A stretch of DNA of 64,000 nt from Halorientalis regularis (GTDB lineage: Archaea; Halobacteriota; Halobacteria; Halobacteriales; Haloarculaceae). Positions 49,594 to 58,749 of this stretch are shown here, in pieces. Location of the stretch: contig NZ_JALJCL010000014.1 in the NCBI RefSeq assembly GCF_023698535.1, forward strand, positions 46,467 to 110,466, written 5' to 3'. A program made the translations under genes and the position numbers. How positions within the stretch are numbered: position 1 is the stretch's first letter; every line of letters begins with the position of its first letter. The notes under the pieces are model-generated. The model did no database searches, was not told where the DNA came from, and saw nothing but the letters and a program-made list of their open reading frames with translations.

Positions 49594-52308
49594 TTACTGT
49601 TCCTCGTACAGTTCGACCACGTCGTCGTAGTCGATCTTGCCGTTGTCGTTGAAGTCGTAGGCCTCGACGTTCATCGTCACCGCGTCGCTGTCGAGGTTCT
49701 CGAACAGGAGTTCGATGTCGGCGTAGTCCAGCCGGCCGTTGCCGTTGACGTCCTCGTACTTGCCGTCGCCGTCGGGATCGGTCGGGGCACTGCCGGCCGG
49801 ACCGAGACCGAGTCCGGGCGGGCCAGTGACGACCATCCCCATCCGCTCTTGTACGTCGATCTCGCTGCCGTCCTCGGCGTCCATGTTGTGAACGTCGATC
49901 TGGAGGTCCGTCGTGCCAGTGCCGGCGGCTTCGAGTTCGAGCGTGCCGAGCGTGACGTTCTGTGCGCCGGGCTGGATCTCGCCGTCGAGGTCCGCGACGC
50001 GGAGTTCGGCCGCCTGGCCGTCAGCGGCCAGTTTGGGCTCGGCGGTGAGACCGAGCGCGTCGTTGTAGGCCCCACCGGTGATGTTCGCGACGCCGTCGTC
50101 GCTGGTCGAGACGGTGAGCCGCGCACCCGAGAAGCCCTTCGGCAGCGAGGACACCGTGAGGTCGACCTCGCCGGTGGCGTTCTGGCTGAGCGCGGCGGAC
50201 TCGACGTCGACATCGACCGGCGGCTGGTAGACGTAGAGCGCGTCGTTCGGGAAGGAGGCAGGTCCCTCGTTGAAGCCGTCCTCACAGCACAGCACCCGGC
50301 CGTCTTCCATGGCGTAGACGTTGTCGATGTTGGCCACACCGTCGTCGCCGTCGGGGCGCTGGTCACTCCCGACGCCGAAGTCGGGCCCGACGATGACCGG
50401 TTCGAGTCGGGAGACGTTGTAGTCCTGTTCGAGTTCGCCGCGGAAGACGATCCCGCCGTCGATGCGTTCGAGCTGGATGTCGCCCTCCTCGTCGGCGAGC
50501 GCGTCGTTGAACTCCGAGATACCGAAGTAGACGTACTCGCCGGGACCGGCACCGTCGCGGCTGTCGACGCCCTCGGCCTTGTTGAACTCGATGGACGCGC
50601 CGATCTCCTTGGCGGCGGCACGTGTTTCGAGGAACGGGACCATCCGGAGGTCCGCGTCGACGCCATCGTGGCCGTTCGCCTCGTACTGGCGGGCCCACTC
50701 GACGATCTCCTCGTTGGTGATGTAGTTCTGATTGCCGTTCTCGACGACGGTCCTGTCGGCCTCTTCGAGGACCGCGTCGGTGACCTCGTCGCCCTCGCTC
50801 CAGTTCTCGGTGTGGGCTTCGAGGTAGTCGACCTGCGTCACGTCGTCGTACCGGGCGATCCACGCCTCACACTCCGCGTTGGAGGCGTGGCCCAGCGGGA
50901 GCCACTCGACTTCGAGGTCGGTCTGTGCCGGGTTGTTCCGGTCGTCCGACTCGGCGGCCGACGCCGCGTCGTTGGTGATCTTCGGGGCGTACAGGGTGCC
51001 CGCCACGTCCATCGGGTCGTCGTAGCTGTCGATCGCCGCGTCGGCGACGAACTTGTAGATCCCCTTGTTGTCGCCGTCGGAACAGCCGTAGACGGTCTTC
51101 TTGTCGGCCTGGATGTTCGGCGCTTCCCACGAAGCACGGCCCATGACGTAGTACTTGACCGGCTGGGGCGGGTCGGCGGCCGGCTCGCGGAAGTCGACGT
51201 GGTAGCCGTAGCGGTAGGGGTTCGGGTAGACATCCCCAATCGGCTCGGTCGTGTTCCCGCCCTCGCCCTGGTCGACCTGGTCGGCACCGAGGTAGTAGGC
51301 CAGGAACTCGACGCCGTCCAGCGCCCAGTAGCCCTGGACGTACCAGCCGTCGTCGTAGTAGTCCCCGACGGCGCCGTTGATACCGGTCGGGTTCGGTCGG
51401 TTCCAGAACTGACACCCGCCGATCATCCCCTTGCCGGTGCCGTCGTCGACCATGTCGCCGACCGTGTTGGTCAGCGAGACTCGGGTGTGCGCGTAATTCT
51501 CCTCGGAGGAGAGCATCGTGTTCCATGGGGTGCGGTCGCCATAGCAGTTGATCCGGGTCCCACCGAGGTCCCGCAGGGGTTCGGTGTTGGCGAGGTTGAT
51601 GGCCGCGTCCATGTCGGCCGCCCACTCGCCGTCGTCGGTCATGCTGATCGGGACGCGGCTGATGTTCCCGGGGCTGTTCTCCCAATTTGTGAACAGGTAC
51701 CCCTCGGTGCCCGCGTCGTTCGTGGGCACGAACTGGTTACAGTCCGGGTTGGTCGCGGCGGCCCCGTACTGGGTCCCCTCGAAGTTGTCCTGCGTGACGT
51801 TGGTCCCGTCCGGCGTCTGGGTCACGCCGAGCAGTTCGCTCCCGCCGTCGATCCGGTCGCGAGCCTGGGCGAGCATCACGAACTCGTGGTTGGCCGAGAG
51901 GACCTGGCCCTGCTGTTCGACGCTCGAGGGGACGGGCAGTTCCTCGAAGTCGTCGTTGTCGCCGTCGAACTCGAAGGTGAAACCGCTGAAGTAGCCGACG
52001 CCGGCCCGGTCGTAGGGCGGCTGGTTGGCCTTCGCGTCCGAACTCGAAAAACCGTCGCCACGTGTCCCCGTCGCCGGGTGCTGGAGGCTGTACAGCAGAC
52101 CGCCGTTCTCGAACACGAACGGGCCCGTGACCTCCGCGCCGAAGGCGGTCGTCGAGAACCGCTTGATGCTGCCGACGACGCCGGGCGCGCCCGCAGTATC
52201 CGTTTCGGAAATCTCTGTCTCTGAACCGGTCGCGATCCCCACCACACTGGCACCCAGTGCGGCCGCGACTGACGATTCCATCAGGTTTCGCCGAGTTAGA
52301 TCCACCAT
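49594..52308 (-). CDS. Tat-exported PhoX-like phosphatase with cohesin-like and dockerin repeats
   Basis: A 904-residue protein. The N-terminus VDLTRRNLMESSVAAALGAS is a twin-arginine signal. Residues about 40-700 form a PhoX/DUF839 domain, with RTPWNTMLSSEENYA as the calcium-site motif of PhoX alkaline phosphatases. A cohesin-like domain follows (VDVDVESAALSQNATGEVDL, FSGARLTVSTSDDGVANITG, PGAQNVTLGTLELEAAG). The C-terminus has two dockerin/EF-hand-like repeats, DVNGNGRLDYADIELLFENL and YDFNDNGKIDYDDVVELYEE. It probably frees phosphate at the cell surface and docks to a cohesin. ATG 52308 is the start giving the Tat signal. Confidence 0.9.
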   Translation of the reverse strand: MVDLTRRNLMESSVAAALGASVVGIATGSETEISETDTAGAPGVVGSIKRFSTTAFGAEVTGPFVFENGGLLYSLQHPATGTRGDGFSSSDAKANQPPYDRAGVGYFSGFTFEFDGDNDDFEELPVPSSVEQQGQVLSANHEFVMLAQARDRIDGGSELLGVTQTPDGTNVTQDNFEGTQYGAAATNPDCNQFVPTNDAGTEGYLFTNWENSPGNISRVPISMTDDGEWAADMDAAINLANTEPLRDLGGTRINCYGDRTPWNTMLSSEENYAHTRVSLTNTVGDMVDDGTGKGMIGGCQFWNRPNPTGINGAVGDYYDDGWYVQGYWALDGVEFLAYYLGADQVDQGEGGNTTEPIGDVYPNPYRYGYHVDFREPAADPPQPVKYYVMGRASWEAPNIQADKKTVYGCSDGDNKGIYKFVADAAIDSYDDPMDVAGTLYAPKITNDAASAAESDDRNNPAQTDLEVEWLPLGHASNAECEAWIARYDDVTQVDYLEAHTENWSEGDEVTDAVLEEADRTVVENGNQNYITNEEIVEWARQYEANGHDGVDADLRMVPFLETRAAAKEIGASIEFNKAEGVDSRDGAGPGEYVYFGISEFNDALADEEGDIQLERIDGGIVFRGELEQDYNVSRLEPVIVGPDFGVGSDQRPDGDDGVANIDNVYAMEDGRVLCCEDGFNEGPASFPNDALYVYQPPVDVDVESAALSQNATGEVDLTVSSLPKGFSGARLTVSTSDDGVANITGGAYNDALGLTAEPKLAADGQAAELRVADLDGEIQPGAQNVTLGTLELEAAGTGTTDLQIDVHNMDAEDGSEIDVQERMGMVVTGPPGLGLGPAGSAPTDPDGDGKYEDVNGNGRLDYADIELLFENLDSDAVTMNVEAYDFNDNGKIDYDDVVELYEEQ

Positions 52309-52568
52309 GCACCCGGAGAGCAGGATGCACGTACAAAACCGCTTTATATTACCAGTATGTTGGAAAGAAGAAGGTACGTTCCGGTAAGTGTGACGCGGGG
52401 TAGGACGTGCGACTACGTTTGTGAGTGTTTGACAATCGGCACTGACACCACAGTCAGACACGCCGGGACGGCGACAAACCACAGGCGGGAGTCGGACGGC
52501 AACAAAAAAACCGGACGGTCGGTGACCGAGACGGAGGAACGGTGGGGGACAGCGCCGTGTCCTGGCCG

Positions 52569-53018
52569 TTATCCTTCGGCCTGTGACTCGTCGGGGTCGT
52601 CCTCGATGCCGTGCTCGACGGCCTTACGCTGGATCTTCTCGGCGCGTGCCCGGACGTTTCGGAGCAGTCGCCGGATCTTCTCGGGGCGCTCCGCGAAGTA
52701 ACAGCTCAGCCACTCGGTGTCCGCACCGGGGAGCGTGCGCATATACGCCGCCATCGTGTCCCGTCCCGCCGAGACGATGGCCGGCGGCACACCGCGCTCG
52801 CCCGTGTCCGCCTCGACGAAGCCGTTCACGTCGAAGTAGACGGCGGCGTACAGCGTCGCGACCTCGGAGTCGTCGAAGGTCTCGCCGCAGTGGTCCGGTG
52901 CGTCGAACCGGTAGCGGGTGTCGTCCCCGTCGGTCAGTTCGACGACCCGGACACCCATGATGTACTCCTCGTAGACGGTCTCTTGCGTGTCGGCGGCCTG
53001 GTCCACTTGCTGGGACAT
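52569..53018 (-). CDS. Conserved haloarchaeal protein, unknown
   Basis: A 149-residue acidic soluble protein starting MSQQVDQAADTQETVYEEYI. The N-terminal part has strands GVRVVELTDGDDTRYRFDAP, then an alpha-rich middle TLYAAVYFDVNGFVEAD and a helical C-terminus RPEKIRRLLRNVRARAEKIQ. No known domain or active site. It has its own upstream region (53019-53237, shared with the lipoprotein gene in divergent orientation). Confidence 0.65.
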   Translation of the reverse strand: MSQQVDQAADTQETVYEEYIMGVRVVELTDGDDTRYRFDAPDHCGETFDDSEVATLYAAVYFDVNGFVEADTGERGVPPAIVSAGRDTMAAYMRTLPGADTEWLSCYFAERPEKIRRLLRNVRARAEKIQRKAVEHGIEDDPDESQAEG

Positions 53019-53237
53019 GTCCGGAGTTCGACTGCGCCACCGCTTTAGTTTAAGTAATTCTGATACGTTTCGGTCAGAGCGGAACAGGCGGCTCTATACT
53101 CTCAATAGAGGGAGTGGCGGAGAACAGGACAGGTGGTGGTCGGTCGCGGTGTCACGCGGCGGTCGTTCGACACAGCAGGGGTAGAGCCGAGGTACCGTGG
53201 GTTTTTGCCACTCGACTGTCTGGGTCGGCGTACTCGA

Positions 53238-54119
53238 ATGCGCTCGCGACGTTCGTATCTCGGTGTCCTCGGGGCGCTGAGTGCCCTGGGGCTAAGCGGC
53301 TGTCAGAGTACAGACGACCCGACGACCGACGCCTCGTCCCCGACGGCGACGCGACCGAGGGGGAGCGAGTCGCCGACGGCGACGCCGACAGGGCCGCCAC
53401 CGGCGTTCCACCACTATCGCGACAGTTTGACCATCTCCGACAACGAGCGGTATCACTCGACCCACCCCGGCGTCGTCTTCGAGGAAGAATCGGCGGAACT
53501 GGGACCGTCGACCGGCCGGTTCGAGGTCGAGAACGCAGAGACCGGCGCGACGCTGGCCGTCGTCCCGTCGGACTCGATCACCCTGGGCAAGGAGGCCCCC
53601 GTGCGGATGTTACTCTACGGTGCCGACGGGAGCCCTGCGGATACGCCGAAGTTGATCCAGAACGTCGACACGCGAGAGCGGTACCCCGTCCGCGTCTCGG
53701 GATCGGTGTCGGACGTGTTCGGACAGACGGCACCGCCGCTCCGGATCCGGTATCTGTCGGACGGCGAAACGCGATACGAGACCGGGACCCGGCGGGTCGT
53801 CGTCGGCTACTCCGGGCTCCTCCAGCAGTCCGGCACGAGCGGTGAGGTTCGGTTGTGGGTGCCCCGGCAGGGGCTTCCACGGGACCTCTCGGTCGACGGG
53901 GAACTCGTCCACGAGGACCGGGACCCGGTCACCTTCGGCCTGTCCTACGATCCATCGCCGGACCGGTTCGCGACGACCGTCGACGCGGCCGACCTCGAAA
54001 GTGGGAGCTACGACTGGACAGTCGAGTTCGGTTTCGAGAACCGCACGTTGCTCCACTTCGGGAGCCGGTGGGGCGGCCGGGAGTTCGAGGCGATTCCGGA
54101 GATAGAGATTTCGGAGTGA
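53238..54119 (+). CDS. Putative lipoprotein with Tat-type signal
   Basis: A 293-residue secreted protein. The N-terminus MRSRRSYLGVLGALSALGLS, followed by GCQS, has the twin-arginine and a lipobox with the modified Cys, so it should be anchored outside the membrane. A Thr/Pro/Ser-rich linker leads to a beta-rich domain of about 230 residues (VVFEEESAELGPSTGRFEVE, YPVRVSGSVSDVFGQTAPPL, YDWTVEFGFENRTLLHFGSR). No enzymatic motif was recognised. The ATG at 53238 is chosen because it begins the signal peptide; longer upstream frames lack one. Confidence 0.75.
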   Translation: MRSRRSYLGVLGALSALGLSGCQSTDDPTTDASSPTATRPRGSESPTATPTGPPPAFHHYRDSLTISDNERYHSTHPGVVFEEESAELGPSTGRFEVENAETGATLAVVPSDSITLGKEAPVRMLLYGADGSPADTPKLIQNVDTRERYPVRVSGSVSDVFGQTAPPLRIRYLSDGETRYETGTRRVVVGYSGLLQQSGTSGEVRLWVPRQGLPRDLSVDGELVHEDRDPVTFGLSYDPSPDRFATTVDAADLESGSYDWTVEFGFENRTLLHFGSRWGGREFEAIPEIEISE

Positions 54120-54368
54120 ATCCCCGAGCCGCTCCCGTGTCGAGCGTATCCCACACGGCTATCGAACGTGCGCGGTGCGGGTGCAGTGCGGCGGGCAGTA
54201 AGGCGTTGCACCGCACGCGAGCGGCGCGAAGCGCCGTGAGCGCGCGGAACCTCGGCGAGCGACTACGGACGCGCCGTGCGCGCCCACTGGAGCGAGCCGA
54301 GATTTTTCCCCACGTTTTTGCCTGACCGAGCGCGCCGAAGGCGCGCGAGGGAAGTGCGAAAAGTGGGT
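54120..54368. repeat. Hairpin - T5C4ACGT5GC - hairpin repeat, copy 1
   Basis: Between convergent genes. A stem CTCGGC (54251) with GCCGAG (54296-54301) is followed by TTTTTCCCCACGTTTTTGC (54303-54321) and then the hairpin GCGCGCC/GGCGCGC (54330-54346, loop GAA). The same arrangement occurs at 58121-58200 and 63738-63812. Confidence 0.75.
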
Positions 54369-56048
54369 TTACATCATCCCGCCCATACCGCCGCCCATGC
54401 CGCCCATGCCGCCGCCCATGCCGCCGGGCGCGCCGCCGGGGCCGCCTTCCTCTTCGTCGCCTTCGGTGGAGAGGTCACCGGCGGAGATGATGTCGTCGAT
54501 CTTGAGGACCAGGTTGGCGGCCTCGGTGGCCGAGGACAGCGCCTGTTCCTTGGCGTGGGCGGGTTCGACGACGCCGGTCTCGTAGGTGTCCTCGACGTCG
54601 CCGGTGAGGACGTTCAGGCCGGCCCGTTCGTCGCCGTCGTCGTGGGCGGCGCGCAGGTCGACCAGCGTGTCGATGGGGTCGAGGCCGGCGTTCTCGGCGA
54701 GGACGCGGGGGACGAGTTCCAGCGCGTCGGCGAAGGCCTCGACGGCCAGCTGTTCGCGGCCTTCGACGGAGTCGGCGTGGTCGCGGACGCGGCGCGCGAG
54801 TTCGACCTCGATGGCACCGCCGCCGGCCAGCACGCGGCCGTCGGTGACGGTGGCGGCGACCACGTCGAGCGCGTCGGAGATACCGCGTTCGAGTTCGTCG
54901 ACGACGTGTTCGGTCGAGCCACGCAGCAGGAGCGTCACGCCGTGGCTGTCCTCGCCCTCGACGTAGAATAGTTCGTCGTCGTCGCGGGTGAAGTCACCGG
55001 TGCCGAGATCGTCGGCTTCGACACCGTCGAGGTCCGAGACGATGTTCGCGCCCAGCACCTCGGCGAGGAACTGCATGTCGGTCTTCTTGACGCGGCGCAG
55101 GGCCAGGATGCCCTCCTTGGCGAGGTAGTGCTGGGCCATGTCGTCGATGCCCTTCTGGCAGACGACCACGTCGGCCCCGCTGTCGACGATCTGGTCGACT
55201 TTCGCGCGGAGCTGTTCCTCTTCCTGCTCGATGAAGGACTGGAGCTGGTCCGGGCTGTCGACCGAGAGGGAGGCGTCGGCCTCGGCCTCTTCGATCTCGA
55301 CGGGCTGGTCGAGCAGCATGACGGAGGCGTCCTCGAGGTCATTCGGCATGTCCTCGTGGACGGGATCCTTGTCGATGACCGCGCCCTCGAGCAGTTCGGA
55401 GTTGGCCGCGGAACTGCCTTCCTGGGTCTCGATGTTGAGGAATTCGAGGTCGACGACGTGGGAGCCGTCCTCGGCCTCGACGGTGACGGCCTGGACGGCC
55501 TCGTAGATGAGCTGGCTGAGATGCTCCTTGTTGAGTTCCGCGCCCTTGCCGGTCATGGAGGTTTCGGCGACTTTGCGGATAGTCTCCTCGTCGTCGGGGT
55601 CGACGGACTCGGCGATGTCGTCGATCTCGGCCTGGGCGTGCTTGCTGGCGATGTCGAAGCCCTTGATCATCGCCGTCGGGTGGATATCCTGGTCGAGCAG
55701 GTCCTGGGCCTGCTTGAGGAGTTCACCAGCGATGGCGACCGCGGTGGTGGTACCGTCGCCGGCCTCGTCCTCCTGGGTCTCGGCGACTTCGACGATCATC
55801 TCCGCAGTCGGGTTGTCGATGTCCATCTCCTGGAGGATGGTCACGCCGTCGTTGGTGACGGTGACCGACCCCATCGAGGAGACGAGCATCTTGTCCATGC
55901 CCTTCGGGCCGAGTGTGGACTGTACCGACTCCGCGACCGCGCGAGCAGCCGCGATGTTGTGTTCCTGTGCGTCCTTGTCTTTCATCCGCTGGGCGTCCTC
56001 GCCCATGATGATCATCGGCTGCCCTTGCATTCGCTGCTGCTGGCTCAT
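54369..56048 (-). CDS. ths: Thermosome subunit (group II chaperonin)
   Basis: A 559-residue ATP-driven folding chaperone subunit that forms double rings. Motifs: VQSTLGPKGMDKMLVSSMG, TNDGVTILQEMDIDNPTAEM, EAGDGTTTAVAIAGELL (ATP site), and AGLDPIDTLVDLRAAH near the C-terminus. The tail is a run of GGM repeats, typical of haloarchaeal thermosomes. ATG 56048 (MSQQQRMQG) is preferred; a TATA box CTTTTTTATAG (56085-56075, minus strand) lies about 32 bases upstream. The haloarchaeal subunit (alpha or beta) cannot be told with certainty. Confidence 0.97.
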   Translation of the reverse strand: MSQQQRMQGQPMIIMGEDAQRMKDKDAQEHNIAAARAVAESVQSTLGPKGMDKMLVSSMGSVTVTNDGVTILQEMDIDNPTAEMIVEVAETQEDEAGDGTTTAVAIAGELLKQAQDLLDQDIHPTAMIKGFDIASKHAQAEIDDIAESVDPDDEETIRKVAETSMTGKGAELNKEHLSQLIYEAVQAVTVEAEDGSHVVDLEFLNIETQEGSSAANSELLEGAVIDKDPVHEDMPNDLEDASVMLLDQPVEIEEAEADASLSVDSPDQLQSFIEQEEEQLRAKVDQIVDSGADVVVCQKGIDDMAQHYLAKEGILALRRVKKTDMQFLAEVLGANIVSDLDGVEADDLGTGDFTRDDDELFYVEGEDSHGVTLLLRGSTEHVVDELERGISDALDVVAATVTDGRVLAGGGAIEVELARRVRDHADSVEGREQLAVEAFADALELVPRVLAENAGLDPIDTLVDLRAAHDDGDERAGLNVLTGDVEDTYETGVVEPAHAKEQALSSATEAANLVLKIDDIISAGDLSTEGDEEEGGPGGAPGGMGGGMGGMGGGMGGMM

Positions 56049-56074
56049 AATCAAGCGAATGATTGAAAGTGCTT

Positions 56075-56085
56075 CTATAAAAAAG
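56075..56085 (-). promoter_or_regulatory. TATA box of the thermosome gene
   Basis: CTTTTTTATAG on the minus strand, centred about 32 bases before ATG 56048, predicts a nearly leaderless transcript. Confidence 0.6.
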
Positions 56086-56234
56086 TGTCGTCCCGGCGGC
56101 GAGCGAGCGATCGTCGATGGGGTCGCTCCGAGCCGAACAACCGGCCGCCTGCAACGGATTTTGGTCGACCGTGTGTCGTGTTCTCACACTGTCGGTCGTC
56201 GACCGGGATCCGAAATGCGGCCCTGTTTAAGTGA

Positions 56235-57107
56235 TCAGTCGACGAAGTCGAGGATTCGGTCGGCGACCGCATCGGGGCGTTCGGCGTGCAGGAAGTGGCC
56301 GGCGTTGTGCATGATGTCCAAGTCGGCGCGGGCGTCGAAGCAGTCGGTGACACCCTCGAAGAGGTCGGCCCCGATACAGCCGTCGTGCGCGCCCGCGAGG
56401 ACGAGCGTGGGCACGTCGATGCCGGCGATCTCCTGTTCTGCGCGGCGACGCGGCAGGAACATGTCGAAGAAGTCCCGGTAGTACCGCAACGCGGCCTCGA
56501 CGGTCTCGCCGGTGCGGAAGGTGTCCTTCACAGTTTCGAGGTGGTCCTCGTCGTAGTTCCAGTCGGGACTCCAGAGTTGCCAGAGCCGCTCGATGAGAGC
56601 GAAGTCGTTGGCCCGGACGATCTCCTCGCCGTGGCCGGGCACCTGGAACTGGTTCATGTACCAGCTGCGGGCCGCCTGGGTGGCGTAGTCGTCGAACTGC
56701 GACCAGAAGTTCGGCGGGATGGCCATCGAGACGCAGGTGCCCAGCCCGCGCCCGCCGGTGACCGCCGCCGTCGTGACAGCCATCCCGCCCCAGTCGTGGC
56801 CCACCACGAGGGGCTCGGGGTCGTCGAGTTCGCCGGTGAGCGCGAACACGTCCGAAGCGAGCAGCATCGGCGAGTAGTTCCCCGGCTCGGTCGGCGGCCG
56901 CTCGGTCTCACCGTACCCCCGCATGTACGGGGCGTAGCACGTGTAGCCCGCGTCGGCGAGTCGTTCCATCAGCGGCACGAACGTCCGTGGCGCGTCCGGG
57001 AAGCCGTGCAACAGCAGGGCGTCGCGATCCCCGTCCCCACAGGAAAGCGCCGCGAACTCCAGTCCAGTCGTGTCGAGCGTCGTCTCCGTAACTGCTGGCG
57101 TCGGCAT
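56235..57107 (-). CDS. Alpha/beta hydrolase (epoxide hydrolase/dehalogenase-like)
   Basis: A 290-residue alpha/beta-hydrolase-fold enzyme. The oxyanion region is LLLHGFPDAPRTFVPL, and the nucleophile elbow VVGHDWGGMAV uses Asp rather than Ser, as in epoxide hydrolases and haloalkane dehalogenases. The catalytic His is in NAGHFLHAERPDAVAD, and a further acid is likely in LVLAGAHDGCIG. A cap domain with YYRDFFDMFLP lies between. Which ester or epoxide it uses is unknown. Confidence 0.9.
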   Translation of the reverse strand: MPTPAVTETTLDTTGLEFAALSCGDGDRDALLLHGFPDAPRTFVPLMERLADAGYTCYAPYMRGYGETERPPTEPGNYSPMLLASDVFALTGELDDPEPLVVGHDWGGMAVTTAAVTGGRGLGTCVSMAIPPNFWSQFDDYATQAARSWYMNQFQVPGHGEEIVRANDFALIERLWQLWSPDWNYDEDHLETVKDTFRTGETVEAALRYYRDFFDMFLPRRRAEQEIAGIDVPTLVLAGAHDGCIGADLFEGVTDCFDARADLDIMHNAGHFLHAERPDAVADRILDFVD

Positions 57108-57188
57108 GTGTCAGGCCATACTACCGGCCCGGATTGGCCTGACTCCCGAGACGTGAGGGCGTTTATACCAGGTCGCGCCGAGTCACCG

Positions 57189-58010
57189 TCAGCGCGCGCC
57201 GCGGTCGAAGTCGACGTTGTCGAACTCCGGCGGGCGCTTGCCCTCGGTCGCGTAGACGTACAGCGCGGTCTTGGCGATGGCACCGAGTGCCGTCGAGAGG
57301 AGGGTCACCCCGAGGACGACGATGGCGGCGATGACGGCGGCGACGACGAAGCCCGGTCCACCGGCGAACCCGCCGAGTGCGAAGAAGACGACGGCGGCGA
57401 TGGCCAGGCCGACGAGCCCGAACAGGATCGACACCAGTCCGACGCCGAAGTTCGCACCCGCGGTCTCGCCCCAGGTGTTCTTGAACGTCTCACCGCTGCG
57501 CTTGAACATCTCCAGCGGGCCGACGTCCTCGAAGACGATCACTGGGATGATGAAGTAGGTGATGATCGACCAGGCGACGCTGACGACCAGCGCGACGATA
57601 CTGCTCACGATGCTGTCGTCGCTCTCGATGGCCCGGAGCAACATGCCCACGGTCGCCGAGATGACCGCCCAGACGAACAGCGGCGTCTTGTGCTCCCAGG
57701 CGGCATTCAGTCCGGACTTGACCGATGGCTCACGGCCTTCGAAGCTCTCGCGGGCACTGTACACCAGTCCGGCGTTGAAAAACGAGGCGATGAAGGCCGT
57801 CCCCAGGTAGAACACGAACAGGACGACGTACGCCATCGTTCCCTCGAACAGGTTCAAGACGTACGATCCACCGAACAGCAGTGCGATAAATAGCAACCCT
57901 GCGATACCACTGATCACCGGAAAGAGGGTCAGTTCCGGCTGCTTGCGGAGGACGCGAAGGCTGTCCATCGACAGGTTCCAGCCCATTTTCAGGCGGCTAA
58001 AGATCCCCAT
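57189..58010 (-). CDS. DUF6159-like polytopic membrane protein
   Basis: A 273-residue protein starting MGIFSRLKMGWNLSMDSLRV, a membrane-proximal amphipathic segment, then about six helices (LTLFPVISGIAGLLFIALLF, YVVLFVFYLGTAFIASFFNA, IVALVVSVAWSIITYFIIPV, GVGLVSILFGLVGLAIAAVV, GPGFVVAAVIAAIVVLGVTL). The centre holds VIVFEDVGPLEMFKRSGETFKN, a conserved block of this widespread family recalled as DUF6159. Function unknown, possibly involved in membrane-lipid homeostasis (inference). Confidence 0.85.
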   Translation of the reverse strand: MGIFSRLKMGWNLSMDSLRVLRKQPELTLFPVISGIAGLLFIALLFGGSYVLNLFEGTMAYVVLFVFYLGTAFIASFFNAGLVYSARESFEGREPSVKSGLNAAWEHKTPLFVWAVISATVGMLLRAIESDDSIVSSIVALVVSVAWSIITYFIIPVIVFEDVGPLEMFKRSGETFKNTWGETAGANFGVGLVSILFGLVGLAIAAVVFFALGGFAGGPGFVVAAVIAAIVVLGVTLLSTALGAIAKTALYVYATEGKRPPEFDNVDFDRGAR

Positions 58011-58425
58011 GCTACTTCTTTCATCCAGGAATCACATATCTGTTTTGGGTCGTCGCGTCCGTCGGTCGTGGGAGAAGCGGGAGCGGAGCGGTGGCTGTGC
58101 GGTTGGAACAGGTGTTGTACCGAACTCGCGGCGGCGCCGCGAGTTCGGCCTGTTTTTCGCCCACGTTTTTGCGAGGAGGGTGGCGGCCGTGCCGCCACCC
58201 GACGAAGTGAGAACGTGGTACGCCAGAACTGGGATTTGAACCACGGTCGTTCCCGTTCGCTCGTCGCTCGCAGCTCCGCCGCTCGCGTTTCGAGGCGCTT
58301 CGCGCCTCGCTCCCCTCGCTCACCTCCCACTCCCTGATTCAAATCCACTGTCGGTCGTGACTCGCGGGGAGTGAGCGACGCTTCGCTGGCGGTCGGCGTC
58401 GCTCACGGGTTGCTCGTCACAGACA
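58011..58425. repeat. Hairpin-T5/T5-hairpin repeat copy 2, and tRNA-Ser 3'-end copy
   Basis: No gene. Hairpin CGAACTCGCGGC/GCCGCGAGTTCG (58121-58147, loop GGC), TTTTTCGCCCACGTTTTTGC (58153-58172) and hairpin GGGTGGCGGC/GCCGCCACCC (58178-58200, loop CGT) repeat the pattern seen at 54303. At 58220-58242 a 23-base copy of the tRNA-Ser 3' end occurs, 205 bases from the true gene end. Confidence 0.8.
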
Positions 58426-58509
58426 CGCCAGAACTGGGATTTGAACCCAGAATCCCTAACGGGAACACGCTTTCCAGGCGTGCGCCTTACCAGATTCGGC
58501 CATTCTGGC
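58426..58509 (-). tRNA. tRNA-Ser (anticodon GGA)
   Basis: An 84-base class II cloverleaf: acceptor GCCAGAA/TTCTGGC, anticodon stem CACGC/GCGTG with loop CTGGAAA, a long variable arm TTCCCGTTAGGGA, T arm CTGGG-TTCAAAT-CCCAG, discriminator G. No intron. Its last 22 bases are repeated downstream at 58220-58242. Confidence 0.97.
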
Positions 58510-58536
58510 TCACGTGAGTCTATCGCCGTTCCGTGT

Positions 58537-58749
58537 TTAACGTTTACCCTTTGGGGCGTCCGCAGGGACGCCGAACTGGTAGACGTAGCTCACGCCGGTC
58601 GCGCCGACCACGACGAGGGCGGCGACGGCGAGCTTCACCAGCCAGGCCACCCGCTCGGCACTCACGAGTTCGTACCCCTGCAACAGGACCAGGAAGGCCA
58701 GCCCGCCGACCAGGCCCCACAGCAGGCTCGACTTGAGACGGGGGTCCAT
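58537..58749 (-). CDS. Small two-helix membrane protein
   Basis: A 70-residue protein starting MDPRLKSSLLWGLVGGLAFL. Two hydrophobic segments (LLWGLVGGLAFLVLLQGYEL and LVKLAVAALVVVGATGVSYV) with a short basic end (APKGKR). The ATG overlaps the RidA stop by one base (TGATG), so the pair is translationally coupled. The function is unknown. Confidence 0.75.
   Translation of the reverse strand: MDPRLKSSLLWGLVGGLAFLVLLQGYELVSAERVAWLVKLAVAALVVVGATGVSYVYQFGVPADAPKGKR

Noticed and set aside
49462..52224. A + strand open frame of about 920 codons opposite the PhoX-like gene
   Set aside because: Antisense shadow; the PhoX motifs, Tat signal and dockerin repeats on the minus strand are decisive.
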